This document shows, one piece after another, positions 11,421 to 23,069 of a DNA stretch of 64,000 bases. The stretch covers positions 85,706,890-85,770,889 of the forward strand of contig NC_087062.1 in the NCBI RefSeq assembly GCF_963678635.1, written 5' to 3'. Numbering within the stretch: the first letter of the stretch is position 1; each line of letters opens with the position of its first letter. This stretch comes from Symsagittifera roscoffensis (Eukaryota > Xenacoelomorpha > Acoela > Convolutidae). Made by a program: the position numbers and the translations under genes. The notes beneath the pieces are model-generated. The model worked only from the letters and a program-made list of their open reading frames with translations, did not search any database and had not been told where the DNA came from.

Positions 11421-12735
11421 GCCGTTTCTTTTTTAGCCATTGTACATTAAACAATCGAGTTTTGAATTTTTTTGCTGATGATTCTTTCGACCTCCTGGTT
11501 GTATTGAATTTTGTTCGAAATGAGTTCCTGTAGTAATTTTTTGAGTTGTTTTGGGGCATTGGCATTGATTATTTTGGCTCAGTATGTAATTTTCTGAAGC
11601 TGTAGTTTGCATAAGAAGAAAATCAACTGTTGGAAGTCTTAGAAATTAAAGAAGTACGATGTTTTTTAATATGGATTTTTTGAGGAATGTTTTTCTTGTT
11701 GTATAGTCATTTTATGTTTTTCATCTTACTTTGTATGCAATCAATTGACAACACTTTTTTGTGCAAAATTTAGTCTGTTTGCCATTTAAAATTTTGTTCA
11801 CAGACTTTTTGAGATAGATCTAAAACAAAAAATTCTCTATATTTTTTCGTCAAAGGTCGAATATTGGCTCCTCAGCTGATTTACTTTTCATGCACTGGTA
11901 ATTTATCTGATTGTGGAATTATCATTGAACTTTGACAAGAATCTAATGGTTGTTTATCAGTTCAGAAGTAAAGACAAAATCATAAATTTGGAAAAGTTCA
12001 ACATCAATTTTGAAGTTTTTTTTTCAATTGAATATTGTTTAAAGCAATATTCAGAAATTGTAAAGGGTTATCGAGTTGATTTCATTCATGCACTAATTTT
12101 CTGTCGAAGTTGCGTGCACGATCTGCAATAAATTCTCTATTGGAATTTTGTCCACTTCTCAGCGTCTGATTAAATCTTTTGAATGCTTAAGTCTAAACTC
12201 ACGGGCTGTAAATAACAAGATTACCAAGGAGAAGAATTATTTATCAATTTTCTTTTGTTTGGCGCATTAGTCCTTGGTATTTCCCGTATTCACCTTTGTA
12301 TTCCCGTATATACCTTTTGAAGCTAGGCTTATCTTCTCAAAAACATGAGCAAACGACTTGGGAGTTAAAAAAGAAGTTTTTCACCATAACCTTTTTTTAT
12401 AAGGTCTCTAATGGTGTTTTTAATGCATATCGTACTATTGATTTATCGTCCTTGCTTTTTGCAGGAATCTAGGACAATTTTCTGATTACTAATCGTTCTG
12501 TATTGACAATATTTTTTGTACGTTTTGGTAGAGAGAGTTTTTTGTTTGAAGTTTGCTGTGATATTTCAGTTTCTATGGAAGGTACGCTTCTATGAAGAAA
12601 TTAAATTGTTTTTAGGAAATTAAGTTTTTTTCTTCATTTTGGGTTATTCTTTTGCTGAATTGATCTTAAATTTTGGTGTAAATTGTAATAAAATTTCCCC
12701 GACGACTAAAGAAATACCTATAGTTGATCCATTTT

Positions 12736-13300
12736 TGTTCCGACCATTGAAAATGGGGAGGAACTTTGTACTCGGGTGTTTTTGTTTTCGCACAAAATTA
12801 GCTACCACTAGTAATCATCGATCTGGGTTGAATAATATATCATATCAAAGCACTTTCAGCCGTGTTTCGAACATCAAAAAAATTTTCAAAAATTTTCTCA
12901 GTTTCGAGAAAAACCGGTTTAAAATTTCTGACTTTTCGTCTAATTTCGAGCGTGTGGAGCAGACTTATTTATGCTTAATTTCAGCCTTGAAAATTTACAT
13001 TTTGGAGTTTTTAGCTTCATCTTTGAAATCAAAACATCAAAATTTGGGGAACAAATTTTGAAAAATTCAAGGATGAAAATTATTTTTTTTTGTTTTTCTT
13101 GTTATTTGTCTTCAAAAATTGTTTTTCAATTTGCACATTTTAAAATGACTGACAAAATGTCTAAGCTCTACTTTTTCGCTCAAATTCCTTTATCACACCG
13201 CGCCGAAAAAACGACACTAGTTTGAAAAAAAATGTTTTGTAATTTTCTAAGACTTGTCGGAACATTCTGTGCTACTTGCACAGTAACCGGCTATCCTTGT
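12736..13300 (+). repeat. Family B MITE-like element
   Basis: Opens TGTTCCGACCATTGAAAATG and closes cttgtcggaacattctgtgctacttgcacag. It is the longest copy here (about 560 bp), with the full internal block set including aaaaaccggtttaaaatt and tcaaattcctttatcacacc. Open frames inside it are accidental: they are not conserved between copies. Confidence 0.6.
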
Positions 13301-15389
13301 TCTCAAATGGGATCGTTTTTTTTGAAGTCTCTATTATTAAAGATTTTTCCTTCAGAGCTGTCAAGCAATACTGATCTCTCTGAAACTCAAATTTGATTAT
13401 TCGGAATGAAAGTTTTTTTCTTTGAATTCATTGACACTTTTCTAACTCTGTTAGTTACGCTTTTCATGTTTAAGTATCTGTCAACCAAATCGATGTTTGA
13501 TTTTTTTTCGGCAAAGTACTTATTCAGCTAAATTTCACTCAGCTAAATTCTGCCATCAATACCAGGTGAATAAAATCTAGAACTTAATTTCGCAATCCTC
13601 GTGTTTAATAACAGATAGAACGCTTAACTGATAAAACTCATCCAGAAAACAAGAGTAATTGTTTTGAATAGCGATACGATGGTAGAGAAACCGACGTCAA
13701 ACTACATGCGCAATTTGCAAAAACGAATAGGTTGACGTCAGTTTTATCAGACTAGATTAAATTTTAAATGGCGAGGTGATTTATGATTGATTATTCAGTC
13801 CAACTGTTACTGAAACAGAAATAGTACTGATGATTCGACTACTTGGTTCTGCAATTTGGTCGTACCATCAATAGGCAAAAGGTATCAAATAAGGCAAAGA
13901 CCTTGAGAGGAATATTATGATTTTTTAAATAACAGCCAACCTCAATTGTAAACAGTCTACCTCGTCAAGAATTGGGAGAGTTTTCAGGATTTTAAGTGAG
14001 AGTTTTTTTTAGTAGTGTAAGATGTGAATTGGTATATTCATTTTTAACGAGTAAAAGCATTAAGTTGTGACCACTGGCGTGTTTTTGATTCAAATATTAA
14101 ACAGTGGCGGGATTTAATATAAAATTCATTGTATATTGTATGCATTTGGTAGGAAAACAATCGCCTAACTAAATTTAACCATCCTTACCAGGGCTTGTGA
14201 TTGTAAATAAAATGTTTGTTTTCCATTTTTTCATTCACACCAATAGTATGTAGGACGAACTAGAATCACGCGTCAGAAGAGAAGCTCATATAAAGTGCAA
14301 AAAAAGTTTTGCTAGTCAGATCAATATATCACTAGAGTAATGCATGGAGTTGAGTTGATAAAAATAGCGAAAATGAGGGGATCTTTGTTTCTTCTAACGT
14401 CTAATTTAATCAACTGAATTTAATCAGCCCGCGCCACAAAAAATCGATATATATATATTTTAATCTTTTGAAATGATTACTGTAGCCCCATTTGCCAAGC
14501 AGTTTGTTTCTGTTGTCTGTATTTTCACTGTAAGTTCACAAATAGTCTTTTTCATTCAGGACAGCGATTTTAAAATTCTATGCTCGCGGTCGGGCTTCAT
14601 ATTATAAGCTGTTTTTAATTTTTCTTATTTTTACACGCGAGCTTGCAAGTCCATTGTTGTTTGTCCAATTTTTTTAAACGCTATTAAACATTGAATTGAG
14701 ACATTTTAGAGCAAATTATACCGAAATAATACGTTGTTGGGGTAAATTTTGTTTAACTTTGAAGATAAAGACATCCTGAAAATTCGTTAAATGTTGTACG
14801 TTCAAAATTGGCAAAATTGTGAACTGAATTATGCGTGGCATTTAAAATTATATGATGCTCAAGGTGACAAGCTGGGCTTCCTCAAACGCGACGAATTAAT
14901 AGAAATTTCGAAGCAATTCATATGATGATTCCAAACGGAATTGAGGCAAACTAATTGATCCGTGTTCAGACATTTCAGGAGGAGACATTTTGGACAATAT
15001 TATACCAAGTTTTTTTGAGACAAAATACGCCAGATATTTCAGCCGAAGCCGTTGCCAGCCGTTTCTAATCGATAATATTTAGAACTATAGCTGCAATGGA
15101 GAATTGGCTGAAATGTCTCTGGCCAAACTGTCTTAATCACGCTCTTGATCACCCTCCTCTTGTTCACGCTGTAACTGTGCGTAAAGTTGAAAAAATAGAT
15201 TTGAGAGAGTTTGTTTTCTAGTTCAGTTAATTTTTTGTTAAAAGGAAGGCAAACTCCACTATTGAACAGCAACAGTGCAAAGGTCACCAAAAATGTGATC
15301 GATTCTTAATTTTTTCACAGATTAATTGAATAACTTTGTCTAAAGAATGGTCAAAATTAGAAATGGTACGTTTAAGTTGAGTTCATAAT

Positions 15390-15720
15390 GAATTCAAATT
15401 TCTCTGCGTCGCCGTCATATTGGACGTTAGACGTTACGAATATGCCTGGTACGGGTTCGAATCTGACCTGACCTGTTTTTTTTTTCAAACCAGAAATAAT
15501 CTGCTTCAAAAATATTATCGGTGTATGATTTGTCTTGTCGGCTTAGATGCCACATCGTAGAATTTTTTTTGCTGTACGCAATTTACCTTGTAGGTGCTTT
15601 TAGTGTTTTGATTAACATCTGCTGTTTGTAATTTTTGTAGCCTTGACTTTGTAGTTCGCTACGACTCAATAGTTCGCTTAAAACTTTATTCAGCCGAAAT
15701 GATTTGAATTTATCTCAATG
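15390..15720 (+). repeat. SINE-like repeat with tRNA B-box
   Basis: Contains ggtacgggttcgaatctgac, which fits a Pol III B-box (GGTTCGAANCC), followed by a body (gccacatcgtagaatttttt, ctgtacgcaattt, ttgtagttc) shared with the copy at about 20.93-21.29 kb. I see no clean A-box or cloverleaf, so this is a SINE-like fragment, not a tRNA gene. Confidence 0.45.
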
Positions 15721-15829
15721 GCCTATATTGTGTCGTTTGTTGACCGAAAACTTGTTCGTGCACGTGTGTGGGTGTTTTGAGGGAGAGCGTGAAACGAACT
15801 TTTTTAATTCGTTTTTAATTCTCCATTTT

Positions 15830-16330
15830 TTTTCCGGCTGGAACGGTTTCTGCTCAGGTACTTTTTTTCAAAACTAGATATTTTGCTTTTGATTCATTTA
15901 AATTTTATTTGGCAGTTGCATTTTTTTCAGTTTCTCTTTTCAATTTTTTCCCAATTGTACCGCAAGTGGTGCAAAGCTTCTTTTCGAATGTGATAAAGTT
16001 TTACCTGCTGGTACAGTTTTATCAAATCGAAATAAATTTATCAGAAAATATCAATCATAAAGTGTTCTTTAAATTCAAAGAGCTTTAAGGCCATATATTT
16101 TTCTCTTCGAAATTCGACATTTGTTTCTGTTTCCTTACTTTCATTGACTCGTTTCGAACATTCTGTTGGCTATGTTCGTTTTAGGATTTGCTGAACAAGG
16201 TCTTTGGTCAGCAAATCTGTAAACGAACATAATCATCAGAAAGTTCGAAAAGAGTCAATGCAAGCAAGGAAACAGAAATTAAAATGTCAAATTTCAAAGT
16301 GAAAATATATGGCTCTAAGTATATGACTCA
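15830..16330. repeat. Family A ends in inverted arrangement
   Basis: The family A 3' blocks (aaagagctttaaggccatatattt, gaaattcgacatttgtttctgtttcctt, ttcgaacattctgttggctatgttcg) occur on the plus strand at about 16077-16185 and again in reverse complement at about 16215-16320. About 25 bp separate them, giving a hairpin of two family A ends. Confidence 0.6.
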
Positions 16331-16353
16331 ATCTTCCCGAATTTTTTAATTCA

Positions 16354-16523
16354 CAAAGGCTGAGACACAAATTAAATTCCCTGTCGTGCTTTTGACAATT
16401 TTACCTTAACAGTCAAACTGAAACCAGCGCTGACGTTTGCGTAGCTTCAGTTAGGCTGTTTAGCTAAAGTTGTCAAAAGCACGGTTGGGAATTTCATGTG
16501 TCTCAGCTTTTGTGATTCATAAA
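16354..16523. repeat. Small MITE with about 60-bp inverted ends
   Basis: Left end cacaaaggctgagacacaaa..., right end ...tgtgtctcagcttttgtg. The arms also share gtcgtgcttttgacaatttt / gttgtcaaaagcacgg. Total about 170 bp. ATTCA lies outside both ends and may be a target duplication, but the exact edge is uncertain. Non-coding. Confidence 0.6.
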
Positions 16524-17510
16524 ATATTTGGAATGCTGTTGCCCAAAAAAATGAAGCTGATTGTTAAACCCAAAACTGGACTTTAATGTCAGTGTTCTGA
16601 TGTTTTCGTGATTTTCGACCGGAGACTGTTTTCCTACTTTCATGATAAGTTGCTAAAAACATGCTGTACTGAGAGTTTAATTTCAGTTAAGGAAGGGAAC
16701 ACGGAAGAGGCTCGAAACATTATACTAGTTTCTCCATCAGAGGTGGGACCGCTAATGAATTAATAGCTAATCGGAGTCTCGCTTCGCTTCCGCTAAATAC
16801 ATCCGCTATCGCTAATGACCATATCATATCAGTAACAAGTCTTACTTGAAGACTTAAATTGTTGTAAAAATTGGAATTTTAAAGTAGTGAATTGATTTTT
16901 GTTGCTTTGCCAAATTCGAAGCTTTGGATCTTTTTAACAACTACTACCCCCTCCCCTTCAAGAAAACAAGTAATGTCTGTCGTGCTTTTGCAGCTTTATG
17001 GCTTTCTTGGCATCATAGATTGTTGTTATTTCTATATGATTTTTATTTCTATACGTGTGAAGTGGTAGGTTGTTTTACTTTTTTGTCCACGCAGTTTTCT
17101 TTTGAAAATTTTGTTACCTATTCTTTTAGTAATATGCTGAATTCGAAATGTAATAAAGTTCAACACTGATATCATACAGGGATGTAAAGATACATTTAGA
17201 TAATATTCTTCCAAAGATATATTTTTCGTAGCTCAAAAATATTGAAATGAAATAATTTAATTTTACTTTATTAGGATGGAAGTAATTAATTCAATATGGT
17301 TTCTTCTGACAATGATATCCCTGATATCTTTTAAGTTTATAATTTAAACACAGCAGCGATCCGGTGATCATAAATTATCTGGGAGGTCATAAATTAACAG
17401 GAGGTCCTAAATTATTGGTGGGTGGCTTGTATTAATAAAACTGAAACGTGCGTGAAGATGGGTGAAAGTACAAAAGATGCAGTTTATAAAGAGGTTGTTG
17501 TTGATTTTAG

Positions 17511-17738
17511 GTTCCGCAGTCTGACCACTGCTTTCTTCCGAGATGCCATGGGTTTCATCCTGCTGTTCGACATGACGAATGAGGCCTCCTTTATGAACGT
17601 GAGGAACTGGATCTCGCAGCTGCAGATGCACGCCTACTGCGAGAACCCTGACATAGTGCTCTGTGCCAACAAGGAAGACATCAGCGACATCCGCAAAATA
17701 TCCTACGAGCAGGGCAAAGACATGGCCAACAAGTTCGG
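17511..17738 (+). CDS. Rab27: Rab27-type small GTPase, internal exon (G4 region)
   Basis: Second visible Rab27 exon, 228 bp, clearly richer in G+C than the introns around it. It begins after ttgattttag with one base completing Arg and ends aagttcgg before gtaaga, leaving two bases for the next codon. It encodes [15 protein letters not shown] (end of switch II), the Rab27-typical stretch [18 protein letters not shown], and the guanine-specificity motif NKED (NKxD, G4). The match to vertebrate Rab27A/B through [23 protein letters not shown] is near-identical from family knowledge and is what separates this from other Rabs. An ATG- or TTG-led reading starting upstream runs through intron sequence and should not be used as a gene start. 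Confidence 0.95.
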
Positions 17739-17879
17739 GTAAGATCATGCAGACATACTCATAATACCCAAACTATGCTCAATAAAATAAAAAGTACACT
17801 CCCTGGGATACTGTCCTAAATTTTTTCCTCATTGTTTTAAACTTGCGAGAGCAAGTGTAATGTACGGTTCCATGACATT

Positions 17880-17984
17880 CTACCCTATTCCAATCTACCC
17901 TATGCTAATCTACCCTATACTATTCTATCCTACATACCAATCTACCCTATACCAATCTACCCTATACCATTCTACCCTATAATT
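17880..17984 (+). repeat. 15-bp minisatellite in left terminal repeat
   Basis: About seven units of taccctataccaatc with small variations (taccctattccaatc, taccctatgctaatc, tatcctacataccaatc). The odd cctacatacc unit occurs in both terminal arrays, so the arms are copies of one another rather than independent expansions. Confidence 0.85.
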
Positions 17985-18370
17985 AAAGCAATTGAAACTT
18001 ACCCCATCCTCTTGAAGAATCCGAAACAGTATGTTTCCGAACAAATCAAAGAACCATTAATTATGATCAAAGAATAATTGACGCACGTGAACAAAATATC
18101 AAAGCAACGTAAAACTTGCGCGTTCAAAATGGAAATGAGTTCAAAGCATGAACGAACAGAAATTTTAATCCAATGTTGCTATAGAAATGCGTTGCGGCTA
18201 TTTCTTAAACAAACAAAAGTCATATCACATCAAGTCGACATAGCGTAGCGGATAATGCCTGTGTTTGAAAATCAAAAGGTCGAAAGATCAAATCACCAAG
18301 AAGTCAAATTTTGAATGAAATTCGAAAATTACTGAGGGTTTGACTAGTTGATCACAAAAGGAGGGGTAGA

Positions 18371-18404
18371 CCCCCCAGTACCAGGCCAAGGCGGTACTGG
18401 GGGG
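18371..18404. other. Perfect 12-bp stem hairpin inside the MULE
   Basis: ccccccagtacc and ggtactgggggg form a perfect 12-bp stem around the 10-base loop aggccaaggc. Its high G+C content stands out in AT-rich surroundings. Role unknown; it lies downstream of the transposase remnant. Confidence 0.7.
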
Positions 18405-18561
18405 CGGGGTGAGGGAGAAGGTAAAATTCTTTTGGTATTGGCCTCTATTACCTCCCAAAATTTCAGCCCTCTACGGCCACGGGAACCTCAAAAAGTGTAT
18501 GTTTTTTAGAAATTAAATTGAATTTTTGAAAAATTCACAAAGTTTGTTAAAACAAACTGAG

Positions 18562-19002
18562 TTAGGAATGACTTAATTGCGCGAGAGAATACAAATAGGT
18601 TAAAATAGAATCTTTGTTAAAATTTTTGCAAATGTTTTTCACTTTCTCGTTCAATTCCCTGTACTTCTTTCGACTGGGGTTGCTGTTTCCTCCCATTGCT
18701 TTCATTATATTAAACTTCTGATTTGCAGCATCCAGTTTTATTTGTTCCAGAAAGGTGTGAACGGATGGGTGGTTTCCTTTGAAGAGAGTAGCAACGCCAA
18801 GATGCCAGCCTTCTACAGCATTTGTTGTCCTTATTAACCCAGCAGCTGCTTCTTCGGAATGATTCCAAAGGTTTACTGGGAAGAGAGGTTCGCGAGAATT
18901 CCTTCCGATGGTTTCGCCTTTAATGTAGGTGCGCTGAAAGTATGAGGCTACCTCATCAAGTTTTTGAGTGATATTGTCGTCAAGATCAAATTTGTCCGAC
19001 AC
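18562..19002 (-). pseudogene. MULE transposase C-terminal fragment
   Basis: About 145 residues remain open on the minus strand. The piece WNHSEEAAAGLIRTTNAVEGWH and the following NHPSVHTFLEQIKLD fit the C-terminal end of MULE-type transposases and their domesticated relatives, where (R)TNN..EGWH and NHPS..FL are hallmark strings (family knowledge). No ATG starts it; it continues from the FLYWCH fragment with a frameshift at about 19000. The DDE catalytic core expected between the two is absent, so it cannot act as a transposase. Confidence 0.7.
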
Positions 19003-19276
19003 GTTTTCGCTGTATTTTTGTGTCCTGTTTCATTTTCTGCACGAGAAGCCTTGCATCCGAACGACCAGGAAATACTTCGTGCGTGTGCTCATTTCTACAG
19101 GAAATAAGATCGTTTTCTCTGGTTATTGCTGTCGTTTTGCATTTATGGGACCCCCATCTTGAACACTTCCAGTGAATGTTTCCATTCTTTGTTTCCTGTT
19201 TTTTCGTAAACTCGTGGCCACCGATTACAAGCGTTCGCCGATTCTGTTGGGATAAACCCCAAGAAATTTGACTCAT
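18986..19276 (-). pseudogene. FLYWCH-type zinc finger fragment of a MULE
   Basis: ATG-led, 96 residues. The central part follows the FLYWCH pattern: RTLVIGGHEFTKKQE, then NGNIHWKCSRWGSHKCKTT, then NEHTHE. It has two Cys (WKC, HKC) and two His (EHTHE) that would bind one zinc. FLYWCH domains commonly form the N-terminal DNA-binding part of MULE transposases. The frame ends 17 bases inside the C-terminal fragment, consistent with an internal deletion that removed the catalytic core. Confidence 0.75.
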
Positions 19277-19545
19277 TTTAGTAGATGTTATTCCAAAGAA
19301 AATTGATATAATGACGTAGTTTTGGTTTCATTCTTGCACGTGATTTTGAAAATTGGGGATTAAAACTTGTTAATTGAAAAAATTTCAGATTTTGAGGCTC
19401 TAATTGCGATTTAGTCTTTAGAACAATTTCCTTAAGTGAAAGACTCAAATTGAGTCCAAAAATTTAGACTCAAATGAATTAACACGTGCTGTATCTTTCC
19501 GATTCTAATTAGGACTTTGAAAGATTACATTATGATACCTCATTA

Positions 19546-19675
19546 TGGTATATAGGGCAGATTAGTATAGGGTAGATTAGTATAGGGTAGATTGGCATAG
19601 GGTAGATTGGTATGTAGGATATAATGGTATAGGGTAGAATGGTATAGGGTAGTTTGGAATAGGGTAGATTGTCCT
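19546..19675 (-). repeat. 15-bp minisatellite in right terminal repeat
   Basis: Eight or so units of tagggtagattggta on the plus strand, the reverse complement of the array at 17880-17984. It includes the same variant unit (ggtatgtagga). Together the arrays can form a long hairpin enclosing the coding remnants. Confidence 0.85.
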
Positions 19676-20269
19676 GCCACCTAATGTACTCGGGACATGT
19701 TTGCATTTTTTCGATTGAACTCTGTTGTTGACTTCGCAGACATATTTTGAGCATGTCTGTATTTTAATACCCCGGTCCATTCAATCTTTGTGTTTATGCT
19801 CGGTTTAAACCAGTTCCGAATATTTATTACTTCCCTTTTTTATTTACTTTCTTTTATTTATTCGACTGAAAAGAGTTTCGGATAATCATATATCGGTTAA
19901 GTCGCCGCATATTGCGTCGTTTATAGGGCCATAGTATATTTTCATTCATGTGTAAGCTAAGATGGGTATGCGAAACTTGAAAACTTCGAGTTTGAAATTT
20001 TTGTAGCACTAAATTTTTGTAGCTCAAGTTTCCTTTTCTCAAATCTTTGGCTGATTTGCCTATGCATAAGTTATGCGCCATTGTAAATCTACTGCTGGCA
20101 AATTTTTTTCTTAAGTAACTTCTTCCGAGACAAGCGTTTGAAAAGTTTGGATTGGCATTTTTTTAGCATTGGCAATAAGCATAACATTGGAATTGGCAAA
20201 TTATTAGCATCTGTAGCTGCTTTTTTTTGGCTAGCATTGGCATTATATTGGCATCTATAGCTGTTTTAC

Positions 20270-20750
20270 AAAGAGACATGAGCGTAGTGAATACTCGTAT
20301 ATAGGTCTTGGCTGTTTTTTTATATATAGGTCTTGGGCAAAAAGTTTTAGTTTTTTGAGGCTCAAACGCTCAAATTTGATTTTTTTGTGATTTGATTTTC
20401 AGTTTTTTTAAGATCAAATCATTTCCTTTTTTGAAGAGAAAGGCAAACTCTTACTATCGAACAGCAACAGTGTGAAAGCCACGAAGAACGTGATCGACTT
20501 CTAGTTTTGAAAGTGTACTATAATTTGTAGATTTCGCGGCGGATTGAACAATTTAACTATTGTTCAAGTTTTCTCCAATTGATTAAGTTTATCAAAAAGT
20601 GTCAATCATAATTTTTTTTTGGAAATTCGATTTTTTCTTCAAAAAAGAAGCCAGTATTTCTTTGTCTCCTTGCGTTGATTGACTTTTTTTCCAATTGTCT
20701 CTTGGCTATGTTTATACAAGCGGAGCGTAGTGTGATAGTAGATGCATTTT
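20270..20750 (+). repeat. Family A dispersed repeat
   Basis: Opens gagacatgagcgtagtgaat, then ggcaaactcttactatcgaacagc, gtgtgaaagccacgaagaacgtgatcgacttc, and closes tttctttgtctccttgcgttgattgac. Preceded at 20150-20270 by several loose copies of tagcattggca. Confidence 0.6.
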
Positions 20751-20929
20751 TCCAAGCCAATTTGCAGAAAAAAAACTACTGTGTTGAAACAGGAAGCTGT
20801 ATTGGCACTATAAGGCAATGCGCTTCGACATTTGCTTTGTAATGAGTTAACAAATGCGTTTTATTCATCAATGGAAGTGAAAAAAGTTATTTAATCTATA
20901 AAACATTACTATAATATCAACACATTTTA

Positions 20930-21290
20930 GTTACGCTTGCGATTTGCAAGCGTTATAAAATCGGAATATAGAAAGGAGGGCAAAGGTTGTGGGTTCGAAT
21001 CTGATCAGGACTTGTTTTTTTTCCAATTAGGAAATATTCCGTTTAAAATAAATCGTCGGTTTATTTTTTGTTTGCTTATGTTTTGTAGGCTCAGTTGCCA
21101 CATCGATGAATTTTTCTTACTGTATGCAGTTTTCATTGTAGTTTTTTTTATGTTTCCATTTACTACGGCAATTTGTAGTTCTACTAAACTTGATTTCGTA
21201 TTTTTTAAATTAAAAAAAAATTTTGCTGAAAAAAATTTTTCGGCCTAAATGCTTTCGGCTTATTACGCTTGCGATAAGCAAACATTATCA
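20930..21290 (+). repeat. SINE-like repeat with tRNA B-box
   Basis: Second copy of the repeat at 15.4 kb. It has gtgggttcgaatctgatcagg (B-box like), then aaatcgtcggttta, gttgccacatcgatgaattttt and tgtatgcagttttcattgtag. Homology covers about 300 bp of the tail, so the two copies derive from one mobile unit. Confidence 0.5.
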
Positions 21291-21797
21291 AATCGTAATA
21301 TAGACATTTTTCGCGTTAACAATTAGTTAAAAATATCTTTTGAATCACTTGACATGCTCAATGCTCCTCACCTGAACTGCTTAATTTCATGAAATTTCTC
21401 ATCAAATTTAACTACTGGCTGGGTACTAATTACTACAGGTTAGTTTCAGGGGGACTTGAAACGTTTTAAAGATGTTTACATAATCAGTTTTTTCGGCTCA
21501 GCTGGTGTCTGCTAAAAGGTTGTCGGCCTTGTTTCCGCTTCGTAAGTTTTGTTCAGTTGCTAATTTGAGTTTCTTATGTATTGTTTGGCATGTTTCCCTT
21601 GAATTACCGTTTCATAAAAACAGGTATTATGAAAGGATATGGCTTCTTTATTTTATTTTTTTTGAGATGCTTTGGAAAATTTTAACATTTCGGAATTTTT
21701 TTTGTTCGTAAAAACTCTTCACAGATTTTCAAAAAAGGGTTATTCATAGAAATACCGCCTACATTCTAGTGTGCCTGCATTCTCCCCTGGTCGTTTT

Positions 21798-22330
21798 GTT
21801 CCGACCATTGAAAATGGGGAGGAACTTTGTACTCTGGTCTTTTTAGTTTTTTTTCCACGCAAAATCAGTTCCCACCAAAAATCATCTGACTGAGTTGAAT
21901 GATTTATCATATTAAAGCCCTTTCAGTCGTGATTCGAAAGACCTTAAAAACTTTATGAAAAGTTTTCCGAGTCTTGAGGAAAATCGGTTTGAACTTTTTG
22001 ATTTTTAGTCTAATTTCGATTTCGTGAGCAGACTTACATTAGCTTCTTTACGCTTAATTTAAGCCTTGAAAATTTAGTTTAACTCAAATTAAGTTAGTTT
22101 TTGGAATTTCAAGCTTCATCTTATGAATCAAAAATTTGGGGAAATTGTTTCGAAAAAAAAAGTAAATTAAATTTGTTTTTATTTTTCAGTTTTTCTTATT
22201 TGTTTTCAAAAATTGTTTTTTTATGTTTACTTGGAAAAATTTCGATAGTTTTCAAAAAATGTTTCAGCTTTTGTTTGTTTCCTTGCGTTCATTAACTCGT
22301 ATCCAAATGTCATTTGGCTATGTTCTAATT
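21798..22330 (+). repeat. Family B element joined to family A end
   Basis: Starts TGTTCCGACCATTGAAAATG and follows family B through caaaaattgttttt. It then switches to the family A end (gtttccttgcgttcattaactcg, catttggctatg) instead of the family B terminus. A chimera formed by recombination or nested insertion. Confidence 0.55.
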
Positions 22331-23069
22331 TTGTCATGTTTATTATCGATTTTTTTTTGCACCATAACATAGCTCGAAATTGAAAGTAAATGAAATTAAG
22401 TTAGTTTGAAATTCGTAGTTTGAAAACCTTTCCTGCAAAAAGAGAGATCAAACTTGAAATCAAGCGCATTGATAAAGCCCGATCAGTTTTAATGAAATTT
22501 TCTTCCGCAAAAAGCCGTAATTGTGAAGACTACATGGGGAAATGATTCTGAGCCCTAGCCATTACTGTCACCCCTGAGTAGGAAGTAAAAGACCCCTAAT
22601 TTTGGCTAACCGCAAATCAGTTTGACGTCTTGTCCGTTGTTTTTTGATGCTGTTTATTTAGCATGAAGCGTTGAGCTATACGAAACTAATTTTTCCTGTT
22701 TTGCTTAGTCTGTTATTACTCAGAATGAATGATAAATTGTTTGTTTGATTTTCTATTAATAGTTCAGCCTTAGTGGGTCCCCGTGGTGAACGAAACAGAG
22801 TAATTGATGAAACGTGAACATGAATAAAATCAAGATCGATAGTTCATTTAGTTCCTTCTTTTCACTAAAGAATTGGCGTTTTATAATTTGATTGTTAGAC
22901 TTAGATTTTTTTAAGTAAGGGCAAATAACGCTCTCCAATGACAGAAGTCCGACAACGAGCAGTTTTGCGACTTCGAGTAATAATCGACTGTCTTGGCGAA
23001 TCAGAGATAAACTGGAACACTAGGAAAACGCAATAATTTTGATGAAAGAAATAAATTTTTCTATGTTTT

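Larger units (their letters stand above)
2357..17510 (+). other. Rab27 intron, about 15.2 kb
   Basis: It begins gtcagt and ends ttgattttag, with exon phases that match exactly. It contains no coding sequence I can support; short ORFs on both strands fall in AT-rich repeats. Contents listed separately: family A and B repeats, a Tc1/mariner-type fold-back element, a degenerate satellite, a SINE-like piece and a small MITE. Stretches 3650-5020, 7570-9320, 11430-12730 and 13310-15390 show nothing recognisable beyond AT-rich DNA. A three-unit run of ggtcataaatta-like units lies just before exon 17511. Confidence 0.8.
17866..19681 (-). mobile_element. Non-autonomous MULE (FLYWCH/Mutator-like), fold-back ends
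   Basis: A bounded 1816-bp element. The 8-bp sequence TAATGTAC flanks it on both sides (17858-17865 and 19682-19689), fitting a Mutator-like target duplication (8-11 bp). The outer 20 bp of the two ends match at about 16 positions when one is reverse complemented (ggttccatgacattctaccc against ggtggcaggacaatctaccc). Inside these lie inverted arrays of a 15-bp minisatellite. On the minus strand it codes for an N-terminal FLYWCH zinc finger joined out of frame to the C-terminal part of a MULE transposase; the catalytic core is missing. It sits inside the Rab27 intron, presumably spliced out. Confidence 0.8.

Noticed and set aside
12639-13225. Open frames of 140 and 84 codons
   Set aside because: They lie within and next to a family B repeat, are biased to Phe/Ser/Lys and are not conserved in other copies.
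17422-17510. Extension of the Rab27 exon upstream of 17511
   Set aside because: Starts at TTG inside intron sequence; the ttgattttag acceptor and phase match with 2356 place the exon start at 17511.
18241-18300. tRNA-like stretch (gcgtagcggataatgcc ... ggtcgaaagatcaaatc)
   Set aside because: D-arm and T-arm look plausible, but no anticodon or acceptor stem pairs; lies inside the MULE.
17880-19675. CRISPR-like direct repeats
   Set aside because: The 15-bp units are contiguous, lack unique spacers and are inverted between the two arrays; the DNA is animal.
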